DNA of 64,000 nt from Aquila chrysaetos chrysaetos (GCF_900496995.4 NC_044023.1:22824453-22888452); one strand, 5' to 3'. Shown: positions 26,741 through 37,712, counted from the stretch's first letter. Notes: generated from the sequence alone by a model not told the origin. Numbers and translations are program-made.

Positions 26741-27115
26741 ACAAAGCCACACCGGTTTCTGGAGAGGCATCCCCGTCTCAGGGAGCGACCCACGGTGGCA
26801 GCCACATCGCCTTCGCCCAGACCCTAGCCAAGGTCAGCCTCATCCCACGGGCGCACGGCGAAGCGGAGCTCCCCTCGCCGCCCGGCCCCTTCCGCAGCGA
26901 GCGGCCCGGCACCACACCAGCGTCGCTGAGGGAGGGAGCGCCACAAGATGGCGGCTCCCAGCCAGCGCCAGGCAAGCTCCCGCTCCCGCTCCCGCGCTAC
27001 CGCTCTAAGCCACCACAGCGCCTGCGCGCCCTCCCGTCACTCCCTCTGCCCAACCAAAGAGAGGCTTCGGCGCGAATAGCCAATCGCCGCAGGGGGAGGG
27101 GGCGGGGCCGGGGCG
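26740..27115 (+). promoter_or_regulatory. SETMAR promoter / CpG island 5' half
   Basis: A sharp rise in C+G and CpG starts near 26740 and continues past exon 1 to about 27890. Visible elements are a YY1-type motif AAGATGGCGGC at 26945-26955, a CCAAT box at 27080-27084, and an Sp1-type GGGCGGGGCC at 27100-27109. There is no TATA box near the start codon. This fits a housekeeping CpG promoter with dispersed starts. The transcription start is inferred to lie between about 26945 and 27110. A second YY1-like word overlaps the start codon (27115-27123). Confidence 0.7.
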
Positions 27116-27202
27116 ATGGCGGCCGGGGCGGACCTGAGCGGCGGGCTGGAGCCGGTGGCGGTGGGGCTGTGGCCGCCCGGGGAGGCGCCGCCGGCCTTTC
27201 AG
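27116..27202 (+). CDS. SETMAR: SETMAR coding exon 1 (SET-domain lysine methyltransferase)
   Basis: This exon encodes residues 1-29, from ATG at 27116 to Phe-Gln at the splice donor CAG|GTAGGG (27202/27203). The start has a favourable context, with G at -3 and at +4. The motif Val-Gly-Leu-Trp-Pro-Pro-Gly, ending in Ala-Phe-Gln, matches the known vertebrate SETMAR N-terminus, which likewise splices into Tyr-Xaa-Pro-Asp. The phase is 0, and joining to exon 2 gives a 294-residue protein. The exon sits inside the CpG island. The frame stays open past the donor to 27892, so intron retention would give a different, repeat-derived tail. I consider the spliced form the real product. Confidence 0.9.
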
Positions 27203-27258
27203 GTAGGGGCGGGGGCCGCGGCCGCGGGAACCGGACCGGGGAGGCGGGGGGGGAGACC

Positions 27259-27325
27259 GGGAAGAGGAGGAGGAGAAGAAGAAGAAGAAGAAGAAGAAGA
27301 GGGGAGGAAGGGAGAGAGAGAGAAG
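27259..27325 (+). repeat. 67-nt all-purine tract with (GAA)n
   Basis: An uninterrupted purine run of GGA/GAA triplets followed by GA dinucleotides, preceded by G-rich sequence from 27203. The central GAA array is mirror-symmetric. Purine runs of this type can form triplex or R-loop structures in transcribed DNA. That property is general knowledge and not demonstrated here. Confidence 0.85.
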
Positions 27326-27373
27326 CGGCCATCGCTGCCCGGGGCGCCTGAGGGAACCCGTTTGCCGGCGCCG

Positions 27374-27622
27374 TCCCCTCAGCCACCCTGTCCTCAGCGA
27401 CCCTGTCCCCTCAGCCGCCCTGTTACTTCAGCAGCCTGTCCCCTCAGCCACCCGGTCCCCTCAGCGACCCTGTCCCCTCAGCCGCCCTGTTACTTCAGCA
27501 GCCTGTCCCCTCAGCCACCCGGTCCCCTCAGCCACCCGGTCCCCTCAGCACCCGGTCCCCTCAGCGACCCTGTCCCCTCAGCCACCCGGTCCCCTCAGCC
27601 ACCCTGTCCCCTCAGCAGCCCG
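27374..27622 (+). repeat. 17-bp minisatellite, 15 units
   Basis: Fifteen tandem units of about 16-17 bp, each built as (T)CCCCTCAG followed by C-rich sequence ending CTGT or CGGT. Units 2-5 and 6-9 form a nearly identical 67-bp higher-order block: the CAGCGA word recurs at 27395 and 27462. The variant TTACTTCAG unit occurs once per block. Every unit contains a pyrimidine run followed by CAG, resembling a 3' splice site. The repeat lies in SETMAR intron 1, about 170 bp after the donor. Confidence 0.9.
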
Positions 27623-29253
27623 TGGCGGACACGGGCAGGGCGGGGACGCGGCCCCTGCCCTCTCGGGGTGACGCTGGGCGGGAGGGCTGCGTTCCGCCAC
27701 CGAGCAGCCGGCCCCTCGGGGCTGGTCTCGTTACGTGCTCGCTCTCCGCCGCGCACGTCGGTTACGTATATAAACGCAATTTTTCTCCCGATACCTGGCA
27801 CTCCGGAGATTTTAATCGCGCGGTTGAGACGTCACCTTTTAGGAGGAATAAAGGTCTTGCGCTACAGGGCGTCAGCGCCGGCCGGAGGCTGAAACTAGAC
27901 CGGGAGTAAAACCCCGACAGGCTTGGCAGAGGCTTCCCGCTCCACAACCATCTACAGGAAAAGATGCCGTCTAGAAACACAGGGCAATACCTTAAACGCG
28001 TAACTTTTTTCATGCTTTCTCAGGCATAGTCCAGTTTCTGCCATTTTCTGTATTACTTGTAGTAAGTTCCAAACCCGTTTCCTGGAAGTACACCCGGTTG
28101 CCTAGGATGTTGCTTCAGTGATTAATTAGAGGGTCTTTAGAAAACAGAATGAAGCAGCTTCAAGTAAGCCTGTGGAAAAAAAAATAAAGACCTAATCCAA
28201 ATAGACCCTAACCTTTCTAAACGGCATGGTGTGCTGCTGGTATTTAACAGAAATAGGAAAGCTTGTAGTCTGTGAATGGGAGAAGATGGGAACAGATAAG
28301 GGACTATTAAACTTGGTTTTGAGTAAAGCCAAATGACTGAGAAAGCTGATGTTTATGAAAAAAGAAATTTCCAAATGAACTGGCATGTTTCCCAACACCC
28401 AGAAGCTACCAGACATAAGCTAGTGTGAAATGTAATATTTAGTAATAGCACATACTCTAGGTTTCTAAATAAAGCTTTGCAAGCTGAATGTTGAGAAGAA
28501 AGTAAAAATATATGTGTAGCTGTCTTTATATTTTGCTAAGTTTCTATCAGCTTTTATTTTGCAACAGTCCATGGTTCTATAATCATTCACCTGCTGGGGG
28601 CATTAGTGTAATTTTGAGAACGTGATTTTCAACTTTCATGCGCTACCCTCACAACAGAGTAGTTAGCTCAGCTTTTTTGTACATATGTAGAGGTGTGCTA
28701 GTTCACACCATCACCACTTTGTAACAGAATTAGCAGGAGCAAGTTTGAGTGCAACATTTTGAAGAGGTAAATTAAAAGTATCTTAATTTTTAACAAAAAT
28801 GGGCATTTGAAATTCTGTGACTTAAAATAGCTATAGACTAACCTTGTAAGTAGTTTTTTGAGTGCTTCGAAAGGGGGAGAAATTACTTTAAAGATACTTT
28901 GCTATTTAAATAAAAACTCTATCTAGTAAACTAGATCCAGTTAGATGACATGTTTTTCCTGCTAAGGTTTTTTTGTTTTTTTCTGGCTAGCAGACTATTT
29001 TGAGAAGTCCAGTCACTAACAGACTATCGATTCTTTTTCAGCCTATATGGAATATCTGGTTTGCATTCTTTAAAATGGTCTAGAAAAGTTAGAATTGTAA
29101 TTAGAAGTTTACAGGAAAAAGAAGTGTTCATTATTTCATTTCCCCACATTCAGAGATTAGTCGTTGCCAAACACAGACTTCTTAAAAATCTGATAGCCTC
29201 TGTGGAAAGAAGCATTGAACGTGACAAGGATTTGACTTTAGTTCTCTTTGCAG

Positions 29254-30051
29254 TATAGCCCAGACAACGTCGCTGGAACAGATGGAGACATTGACCCCAC
29301 TGAAATCACTTTTCCAGGGTGTTCTTGTCTTACCAGCTCCTGCATGGTTCACACATGCTTGTGTCTTCGCCTTGGTGAAAATTACAACAGTTTGTGCCTG
29401 AGGCCTACAGGCGAAGAGGAGGAGTACACCAGGCCTGTTTTTGAATGCAATGCCATGTGCCAGTGCGGTGAATCCTGTCAAAACAGGGTTGTTCAGAGGG
29501 GCCTGCAGCTCAGACTTGAGGTATTCAAGACTGAAAAGAAAGGGTGGGGTCTTCGTACTCTGGAATTCATAGCTAAAGGAAGATTTGTTTGTGAATATGC
29601 TGGTGAAGTTTTAGGCTTTAATGAGGCACGTAGAAGAATTCAGGCCCAGACATCAAAGGATTCGAACTATATTATAGTGGTGAGGGAGCACCTCCATAAT
29701 GGTCAGATAATGGAAACATTTGTTGACCCTACATGCATTGGTAATATAGGCAGATTCCTGAATCATTCCTGTGAGCCAAATTTATTTATGGTGCCAGTTC
29801 GAGTTGACTCAATGGTGCCTAAACTGGCACTTTTTGCAGCCACTGATATTTCTGCTGGAGAGGAACTTTCATATGATTATTCTGGAAGATTCCATAATTT
29901 ACCAATAACTAACAGAGAACAAAAATATTTAGAGGAAGATAACAGATTGAGAAAACCTTGTTACTGTGGTTCCCGCACATGTTCTTCCTTCTTACCTTGG
30001 GACAGCTCCCTCTTTTCTGCACCAGACACTTGCTCAGGGAGCTCTCCGTAG
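29254..30051 (+). CDS. SETMAR: SETMAR coding exon 2: pre-SET, SET and post-SET domains
   Basis: This exon encodes residues 30-294 of a SUV39-family histone lysine methyltransferase, which transfers methyl groups from S-adenosylmethionine in the nucleus. Mammalian SETMAR is reported to act on H3K36 and in DNA repair. The pre-SET zinc cysteines lie at residues about 52, 54, 59, 64, 66, 94, 98, 100 and 104. The SET motifs are GWGL (126-129), NHSC (199-202) and SYDY (235-238). The post-SET cysteines are Cys265-X-Cys267-X4-Cys272. All key residues are present. The acceptor is TTTGCAG at 29247-29253, phase 0. Translation ends at TAG (30049-30051) shortly after post-SET. Unlike the anthropoid gene, no mariner transposase exon follows, so this is the ancestral unfused form. 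It could be annotated as SETMAR-like, but paralogues such as SUV39H or EHMT fit less well. Confidence 0.95.
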   Translation, partial: YSPDNVAGTDGDIDPTEITFPGCSCLTSSCMVHTCLCLRLGENYNSLCLRPTGEEEEYTRPVFECNAMCQCGESCQNRVVQRGLQLRLEVFKTEKKGWGLRTLEFIAKGRFVCEYAGEVLGFNEARRRIQAQTSKDSNYIIVVREHLHNGQIMETFVDPTCIGNIGRFLNHSCEPNLFMVPVRVDSMVPKLALFAATDISAGEELSYDYSGRFHNLPITNREQKYLEEDNRLRKPCYCGSRTCSSFLPWDSSLFSAPDTCSGSSP

Positions 30052-30510
30052 CTTTTCAGTCCCAAAGTATACCTAAAAATATAATTTTCCCTAGCGGTTA
30101 AATTGCAGTTGAATAAGACTCTGTGTATTCCAGCAAGGAAGCATGTGTGGTTTTGAGTAACAGCTGGAAGACAAGATTTTGAGAATAACTTCATGCAGCA
30201 TCCTAGAGACTGTTTTCAAGGTGGATGGTATGAAGGAGCACTGGAGCTTCAGGATGTTCCAAAGTCAGTTACTAAGCCAGGCCTGGTGGTTTTTTCTTGT
30301 TTTCTTCTGACAGCTTGCTGTAAGTTAAAGTACCTCTCTCAATTTGTACCTTTCAGAAAAAATGAACTTTAACATTGGTACACAGAAAGGACGATGAGAA
30401 ATGTTACTGAAAATTACACAAGCGAATGAGACAAAGGAATGTTGATATTTGCAAGAAGGGCATTAGGTTTCTTAAATACTATTAAAATAAATGATTTTTT
30501 TAAAAATTAC
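30052..30510 (+). other. SETMAR 3' UTR (inferred)
   Basis: Non-coding sequence after the stop codon, running to an AATAAA hexamer at 30486-30491 that is followed by T-rich sequence with TTTTTTTGTCC. The cleavage site is inferred. Confidence 0.55.
30486..30491 (+). terminator. Candidate SETMAR polyadenylation signal
   Basis: Canonical AATAAA about 435 bases after the SETMAR stop, with a T-rich/GT element 30-45 bases downstream. It is the first good candidate on this strand. Confidence 0.55.
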
Positions 30511-33500
30511 TTGCTAAAAATTTTTTTGTCCATGAAACATAAATAGCTTATTATTATTGATGTAAAAACTTGTCCAGAAAGATTAGCTTGAATGCTTCAC
30601 GCCTCACGTTTTCCATTTCCAGTCACATCTAGCTGCATGCCAAAATCTGGTTTTAAGTGACTAGTTCAGTTTCATGACCATTTAGCTGCTGTGTAAACAG
30701 CGCAGTACTGCCAGCTCTGAGAAGTACAATCATCCTATCTTTTTAAATCACATCTATCTCAAGGCTCATCTAATAAGATTTCTGCAGTAATAGCAAGCAG
30801 CACATCCATGTTACTTTCCAGCACTATTATTACGCTACTTAGGAAGCAAATTCCGACTCTGCAGTCTAAAGCCGTATGATGCTGCTATTCTGACTTCTGA
30901 AATAGATTAAAGTAGGAAATACAAAAGTACATCTGAACAACAACAAATTTGTTTTTTTACATTGTTGAATGGCTGACAAATACGTGAGCATTCCTTTCAG
31001 CTACTAACTGATTTGTTTTCACTGTTCCTGCAGAGCCAGACAGCATTAAGCAAGGCCTGTCCTCTCCCAGCAGAGGGAGATTATTGCCTCTTGTTTTCAT
31101 CATTCTTGTACAGGTCTGACACATGTACATGGCTTTACTGAGCATCTCCTCACACTAGGGATACAGGAGAGAGCTTGCTGGATGAGGTATGTTCTGCAAC
31201 TGCATGTTACGTCACTTCCTTTCAAATTAAGGAAGCTTCAAACAAACAGGCTTGTTTTGAATTTCCCCCAACTTTGATACACAAGACAGATAAACTGCAA
31301 TGCTACTTTTTACAGTCGTGCCACAGTGCAGCATCAGCAGCACAAATCCCTAGGTTATTTGCTCTGTACAGTTTGATCTTTAACTGTATTCATAACCTTT
31401 GACATAACACAAAGACACACAAGGTTACACATCTCAGGGGGGGGATTGGCTGTTCTGCAGACCATTGGTAACTTTTTTTTTTTCCCAAATAAAAGACCGC
31501 TTTGATTTGGACCTGGAAGATTAACCTGATACTGACAAGGGATAGTTTGCTGCTATTATTTTGCTATTTGCTAAACAAAATCTTACTCTGTGTTTACCTA
31601 TTCTTCCTTGATAAGGCCCAGTGTTAGCTTTTTCCCATTTAATATATATCTTCATGCTTCTGTTATGAAGAACTGCTGTTGAGATTTACATATGGCTGTG
31701 GCTTTAGTTTAAGAGAAAGATTACTGCATGGTTTTTCTTAGGGTTAACAATTAAAGCGTCACTTCTGTCAGTACAGAAAGCTTCCAAAGGATTTCAGCTG
31801 CTTGTCAAAAGCCACTTACAAGCTGAGTGGCCATTAACTTTAATCCTTGCCTCATTAAGAGTGCCGCCTTCTCCGGAAGAGTTCTCCAGATCCCCTAACT
31901 CAGAACGGACGCTGCACTGTCTACCAGAACACAGCTTGGGTTGCAAGGTCTCTTGTCCTATTTAGAGGCTTATCTGGTTTTCTTCCCTCAAAGGGTGTTG
32001 CGCCAGCCACCCAGACACTTACAGCTGGTGGGACTGGAGGGCTGGGAGCGGATGATCCAATCTACTTCCTCTTTCCCTCCTGGAAAAAGTTTCAAGACTA
32101 GTTTTAATACCATCTGTATTCCTCGTTTTCAAAACGACGGCATGGTTTGTTAGCTTCCTGTTACGAATATGTACTTGGCGTGATTTTGAGTAGTTAAGGA
32201 AGTGTAGATTAAAAAAAAAACCAACCCTGAAACACAAAAACCCAAACACTATTAGCAATATCTAGTCCTTGCATCACCAGCCTTAAACCAGAGAACACAG
32301 CCAAGCCTTCTGTCTCTGTGCAATCCTACCCTTTCTGTCCCAGCCAGCTCATGCTGCTTCTAGCAAGTGAACCGAGTATCAATTATCTGGTTAGAACAAA
32401 GTTCCACAGCACAGAAAAAGAAGAGAGCATTGTACTGTTGCAAATAGCCAGCCACATTAAAGGCCTTGCAAGAACATGAAATAATAGATTGTCATAGAGT
32501 TCTAAACCATCATGGCAATCACTAATGGCCTTTTTCCACACAGCATGTGCATTACACTTCGCTATGCCTCAGCACTACAGCTGCCTGGAGGTGTGGAGCA
32601 AAATCCTACTAAAAAGAAAAAAAATCCCCTAACAAGGGACTAAAAAAAGAAAATAGACCCTTGTTTCTTCCTGCTGCATTTCTGCTCGCTTTTTCCTTCA
32701 GGTTCCTTTCAGCTTCAGAATCCCGGTCTACCACTTCACAGTTTGGTGTGCTCTTTCACAATGAACCCAATCAAAGAGCTCAAAAGACTGTGAGCTCTCT
32801 GTAATCCTCCCTCCTCCTACTCTGAAAGTACAGTAATAATTATCAATATTTCCATATTCAATACTCACTCCAGCATGGAGATTTACTTTCCCATTGAAAT
32901 CTGATCACATTAACTCAAGGATGTTTAATGAAAGATCTTGTAATAAAACACAGTAAGCATTATCCAAACTAAAGCAGCATGGATGGGGCACATTCCACCA
33001 TCTCCACAGAAAAACAGGAAGACTTTCCCCCACATGCTGCCCACAGCACAGTGAGCACTGACTGACATATACCTGATGTTGTGGCATCATCAAGCTGTTT
33101 ATTTAAATAAAGTCATAAGAATTTTCCAATATAGGGAATTGTGTGCATTTTTTTCAAAGAGCAGAGACATGCCTTTTAGAAAGATAGAAATAAAGATAGA
33201 AAGAATCTTTCCCTACTAGTCTCTGTAAAATAGATGTTTTTAATACATAGATTTTAATTAAACACTTAATGGTGGTAAGGCAGTCTTTACTACACAAAAT
33301 ATTTACCACAGCTTTTATCATGCTTATGTGAGTGCCAAGTCATAGTGGTGTATTCTGGAATCATTTTTTTCTGCTTGCTAGAATCACCTTTACCCCCCGC
33401 TGGAGGCTGGTGTTTGTTGAAGGGCTCCCCAGACATCCTCCACTATCTTCTTTTCAACATCAAACACTGAGGGAGAAGGAGCTGGCAAGCGATGGATTTG

Positions 33501-34440
33501 TATTAACCCCAGGTTGTATTAAACCCAAACCCAACTTACTACAGAAAAGACAATGGTGGGAAGGGCTGGCATCAATGCACAAGTTTTTGTTAATCCACCG
33601 TGTTTTTCACTGTTTGGTCTCAAAGAAGCCAAGAAGACAGCCGAGTTCAATCCCTGTTTTACAGGCAGGCAGCAAGAGGCCTGTTGGAGGCCAGCCACAC
33701 AGCTGACGGGGACACGTTCGACAGGACAGCCGTTCTGGCACCGAGCTTAGCGCTTGGTCAGTCTCTGCTTAGAGCAAGCAATTGCCTGGCACAGAAATAG
33801 AAGCAGATACCATGTCCTAGAGTGAGTGACAGTGCAAAACACTTGGTGAAAGGCCTGAAGTACATTCAGATCCCACAATGAGGTAGCTCTTGTTACTCCC
33901 GTTTCCCTTCCTCCTTGCTAAGCTTCCTCTCCTTTTAAATGGGATTTTTTTTTTTTTTTTTTTCCCCTAGCACAACAGTTTCAAAATTTACCTTATTAGG
34001 CCTTAGGCCTCACAGTTACATCTGCCATCTTTTCACTTTAGTAATCTTTTATTCAAGTGGAATCATTTGTTAGCTTCAGTTTTTAATGATGCCGGTTTTG
34101 CAATTTGCAAGTCCCCAAAATAAGCCTACGCCATGTCCAAGAACCTCAAAGGAAATTGCCAGTGTTTTTCCATTAATAAAAGACTTCAGCATAAATAAAT
34201 GCTTGAAATTTTATTCAAATATGTACATCATTTCTAATCATCATCACCCTGAGGATTACATCCCGCAGCTGCAGAAGGCACTTTCTAAAGAGGAGCAAGT
34301 ATCTAACCAGAAAAAGCACATTTCTGGACCCGATTTTCACTGCAACAGGAATGTAATGCAAGGGCTGTACTAACTGCCCATGCAGATAGCTGTCTGTATT
34401 CCAGTCCTCACTGTTAACTCCTACAATTTTCTCTTAAAGC
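30511..34440. other. Intergenic space between convergent SETMAR and SUMF1
   Basis: The two genes converge here. No further gene is supported. A poor MIR-like fragment in reverse orientation may lie at 33645-33720 ('ctgttttacaggcaggcagc' with 'ccagccacacagctga'). A T20-type tract occurs at about 33943-33963. Confidence 0.5.
33645..33720 (-). repeat. Possible reverse-orientation MIR-like fragment
   Basis: The words 'tgttttacaggcaggcagcaag' and 'ccagccacacagctga' parallel the reverse complement of the MIR core ('cattttacagatgaggaaac...' then 'ggtcacacagctag'). The match is short and diverged. Confidence 0.3.
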
Positions 34441-34465
34441 TGTCTTGAAGTTTATAAAGTCCTTG

Positions 34466-34471
34466 TTTATT
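34466..34471 (-). terminator. Candidate SUMF1 polyadenylation signal
   Basis: TTTATT on the + strand reads AATAAA in the sense of SUMF1, about 400 bases after its stop codon. Other copies lie further downstream at 34210-34215 and near 34047, so alternative ends are possible. Confidence 0.4.
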
Positions 34472-34866
34472 GGAGTTGAGTGTAGAAATTCAAACTATTA
34501 CAATAAATACAACTATTTAATAAAGATTTTTTCAAAAGAAATTATTAATTAACCTTTTAAAACACAACTGGCATGTTTCTGCTCAGTTTTGTGCTAGTTA
34601 ACTCCAGACTACTCTTGCTAAAATCAACAGAATTCACCGATAGAACACTTGGTCAGGATAAGAGTCCAGGCCAGGTTCCCCAAAGATAAATACGTGAAGG
34701 TTTTTCCAGCGCTGTTGAGTGGTGTTGGATTTTTTTTTTTCCCCTCAGCAGGAAGTTTAAGCACTAGATTTTTCTATTCTGTGTCATCAACAAGTGACAC
34801 TCCACACATCTCTTTTTCCTCGGGTGGAATTCAGCCCCTCGTCTCTCAGTGTGACAGCCCGCTTGG

Positions 34867-34977
34867 TCACCGCAGCTCCGGCAAGGTGTCTGCTGCGCAG
34901 CGGAATCCCAGATTTGAAGCAGAGCTGTCGGGAGTGTTTTGACTACGGGCTGCACAGCGATACCTGTAGCAGTAAGA
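34867..34977 (-). CDS. SUMF1: SUMF1 exon 9 (3' terminal coding exon, formylglycine-generating enzyme)
   Basis: SUMF1 converts an active-site cysteine of nascent sulfatases to formylglycine in the endoplasmic reticulum. This last exon encodes 36 residues plus stop, corresponding to human residues 339-374. The acceptor is CTCCGCAG (intron side 34983-34978). It begins Ser-Tyr-Cys-Tyr-Arg-Tyr-Arg-Cys. The first cysteine (codon 34971-34969) is the counterpart of catalytic Cys341. The second is the counterpart of Cys346, and Cys365 is also present (Gly-Phe-Arg-Cys). Both of these are disulfide residues in the human enzyme. The middle segment Ala-Ala-Arg-Ser-Gln-Asn-Thr-Pro-Asp is as in human. Only the extreme tail differs (Leu-Pro-Glu-Leu-Arg). 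Confidence 0.96.
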   Translation of the reverse strand, partial: SYCYRYRCAARSQNTPDSSASNLGFRCAADTLPELR

Positions 34978-36522
34978 CTGCGGAGTAACAGGAGAAAAAG
35001 TGAACTTCAGAGTAGAGCACAGCTTGTGCTTCCTTAGGCAAGCGTTTGTTAGATTAATATAGCAAAATGTTTCAAATGCTGTTGGACAGATCAATGAACT
35101 GATACAGATCAAAACGACTGTGTTAGAAGTAAGGGTTAGAAATCCCACTGTCAACAGAGACCAGTTGCAGCTGATATAAAACGTAGTTTGAATGGCAAAG
35201 TGTCTGATAACATGAGTGTCAACTAATAACATATCCTGCTCTGGGAAATAGCTAAAATGACCATTCTGCTTCTCCTCAGGGGAACAGGGAGCAGCTCAGT
35301 GCCTTGATCTGCATACTGGTGTACTAAGGGATGACTGGAAATGGGACAGGTACTGGCACCTGTCAAAAAACATTTCACTGAACAAGATGGAACAAGAAGA
35401 AGGGAGTAACTGGAGGCAAACTCCTTCCCAGAGTTCCTAGCATCAGCTAGCATGCTAAGGATATTTATTATCAAGATATAATCTGGACTGGTGGCTATAA
35501 AAACATTTACATTTAAAACTAAGCCACTTGAAAATGATTCAATTGCATTTCAGACATTCCTAGTACACAACTTTTAAGACTTTCCTCTTCCAGAATAGGC
35601 TGCAATCACACCGCAGCCACCTCTCAGAAAAGGAAAGGCAGAACCGTCATTGCCCTTTCATTTCTTGAAGCAAGAAAGGAGCACAAGATTATTTCACAGG
35701 ACTTGTCCTCGCACCCATCAGATACAGCCATTTGATGCCACTGATGCGTGTCGGTGGGAAATGTCTCTGCCTGCGCTTTCATTCGCAGTATTGTTTGTCT
35801 TGTGCTCGTAGGATTTGTGCGATAGACCAATTTAGATCAAAAATGTTATCTTAAAAGATTCTGAAAAGGACTGCCGCAGGGTGCTTTGTACAGGTTGTTT
35901 TAAGAAAGGCTGTTAAACTTACACACAACCAAATGAATATAAACAGGACAAGGTCAGACATCTTTACAGCAAGGTACAGACGCTGGTCTACAACATGTTT
36001 TGTACATTCCCTAGCTGTACAGATTTGGCCATGTCTCAGTGCACGTTAATATACTTACACTCCTTGAAAAAAGAAAAACCTGTGCTATTCACGGTGCTAC
36101 AGATTCTAAATTATCTGGCATTAGGAACGGTGGTTTCCAAACTGCAGAACTAACCAGTTTAAGCGGTTTGCTACATTAAGGTAGACTGACTGCCCAGAAG
36201 CAGTTATCCATCATAGCGTGGAAGGAGGACAGTCACACTGGTAATTTCACCGCTAAAGCACTGAGGTAACAGACTGTGTGTTTTATGTAGCAACTCCAGT
36301 ACAATACATCCAAGTTCTGCCCCATTTTGCTGTTACTTCAAAAAAATCTGGCTCAGGCTTTTTGTTCCTGTCCTCCTGCTACAGGCTCCCAGCCTCTGAC
36401 AAAAAAAAAACACTTTCCTTCAGGCTGGTTCAGCTGCATTGTAGTCTGGCTCTGAACCACACATTGGGAATGGCTGGGTTAAAAAGCAAACTTTTTTTTT
36501 TCTTTTTTTCTCCCCCTCTGCC

Positions 36523-36549
36523 TTTTTTTTTTTTTTGGGGGGGGGGGGG
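36523..36549 (+). repeat. T14G13 compound homopolymer
   Basis: Fourteen T directly followed by thirteen G, preceded by further T- and C-rich sequence from 36491. It is the near reverse complement of the tract at 37713-37740. Confidence 0.9.
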
Positions 36550-37712
36550 CAGCGGGGAGGGAGTGGGGAGCAGAAGAGAACAGGGAGGAGAGGGTAGTTT
36601 TTCTCCTTTAAACCTGAATCCCTTCAGGAGTTTGGGCACAGCTACTAAACAGTTCAATTTGTACAACCACGAGGGTGGTGACAACTTAAACGGGCTCTGT
36701 CATCACGGGAACAGCCCTGTGAACCCCAGCATCCCCGCAGAGGCAGCAGGTCACTGATGTCCATCTCCATGAGCTAACAGCATCTCCATCTAAGGAGATT
36801 CAAACAAAAGTTCTTCACCAGCTCTTCGACAGCAGCGCAGAGCCAGAGAGCAGCTCTTGCCCTCAAAGAAGGACGCACGCTGCTGCTGTCTCACACTGCA
36901 GAGCTCTATCTACCCTAAACCCCAGCAGTGCGGGATAGGATTTTGAAGCTCATCTGTTTTGAAACTAAAAGTAGCTGCTAAGCGTACGTGTAAAAAGGTG
37001 CAATTTAGCCTTTGTCGGCTCTGAGAGGCATAAGAGCAATAGCATGGGTAGATGAGTCTGAATAGATTTTTAGGCAGCTAATAAAGAGCCCTTGTACTAA
37101 TAGTATTCAGTCGGGGTTTTTTGTCTTGATACACAGCCTAGTTTTATCACCTACAAAAAAGACTAGGACAGACTAGAATCTTCACAAGCCTTTAAAATGG
37201 GTCACATTATTCATCACTGAAGAAGAGTCTATTCCAGTGTTAATTTAATCAAAACTGCTAATTAACATCTGACATTGATTTCACCTAAGAAGGAAATCAG
37301 TGTAGAAAATGGGATCTCACTGTAGAAAATTTAATCTAATTATGAGAATGATTTGCCAGCTGCAGGCTTTGAAAGGGAGGAAGAACAGGGCAGCTTTAAT
37401 AAAAAAAGGAGATCTACAATGACCATTTTTTCCAGCACTGCGTGAACAGAGTTTAAAACATGATTTGTGTCATGAGCGGCTATTGCATTGTGGTGTATCC
37501 AGACTTTCAGAGAGAATTTCAAGTCTACTGCCACGTAAGCTGAAACATTTATCTCCCAACAATCGTTCTGCAAACAGCTAATTCCTTCCTGCATCGAGAG
37601 CCATAAAACTCAAGAAAGTCACATCCATACTTTCTACTCTTACAAGTATCACTGAAACACTATAATGAAAATAGCATTAGAGGCTTACATCCATTTTAAC
37701 TTCTACCTCAAA

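Larger units (their letters stand above)
27203..29253 (+). other. SETMAR intron 1
   Basis: GT...AG intron of about 2.05 kb, from donor GTAGGG to acceptor TTCTCTTTGCAG. The first 420 bases hold G-rich DNA, an all-purine tract and a minisatellite, each listed separately. The rest is ordinary AT-rich intron sequence in which I see no gene. Confidence 0.85.

Noticed and set aside
26997-27386. Minus-strand frame of 129 codons with a run of leucines resembling a signal peptide
   Set aside because: The leucine run is the reverse complement of the GAA/GGA purine tract and the rest is CpG-island low complexity. It is a by-product of composition.
36278-36757. 159-codon + strand frame
   Set aside because: It crosses T and G homopolymers in SUMF1 intron 8 and has low-complexity Phe/Gly runs. 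There are no splice or homology signs.
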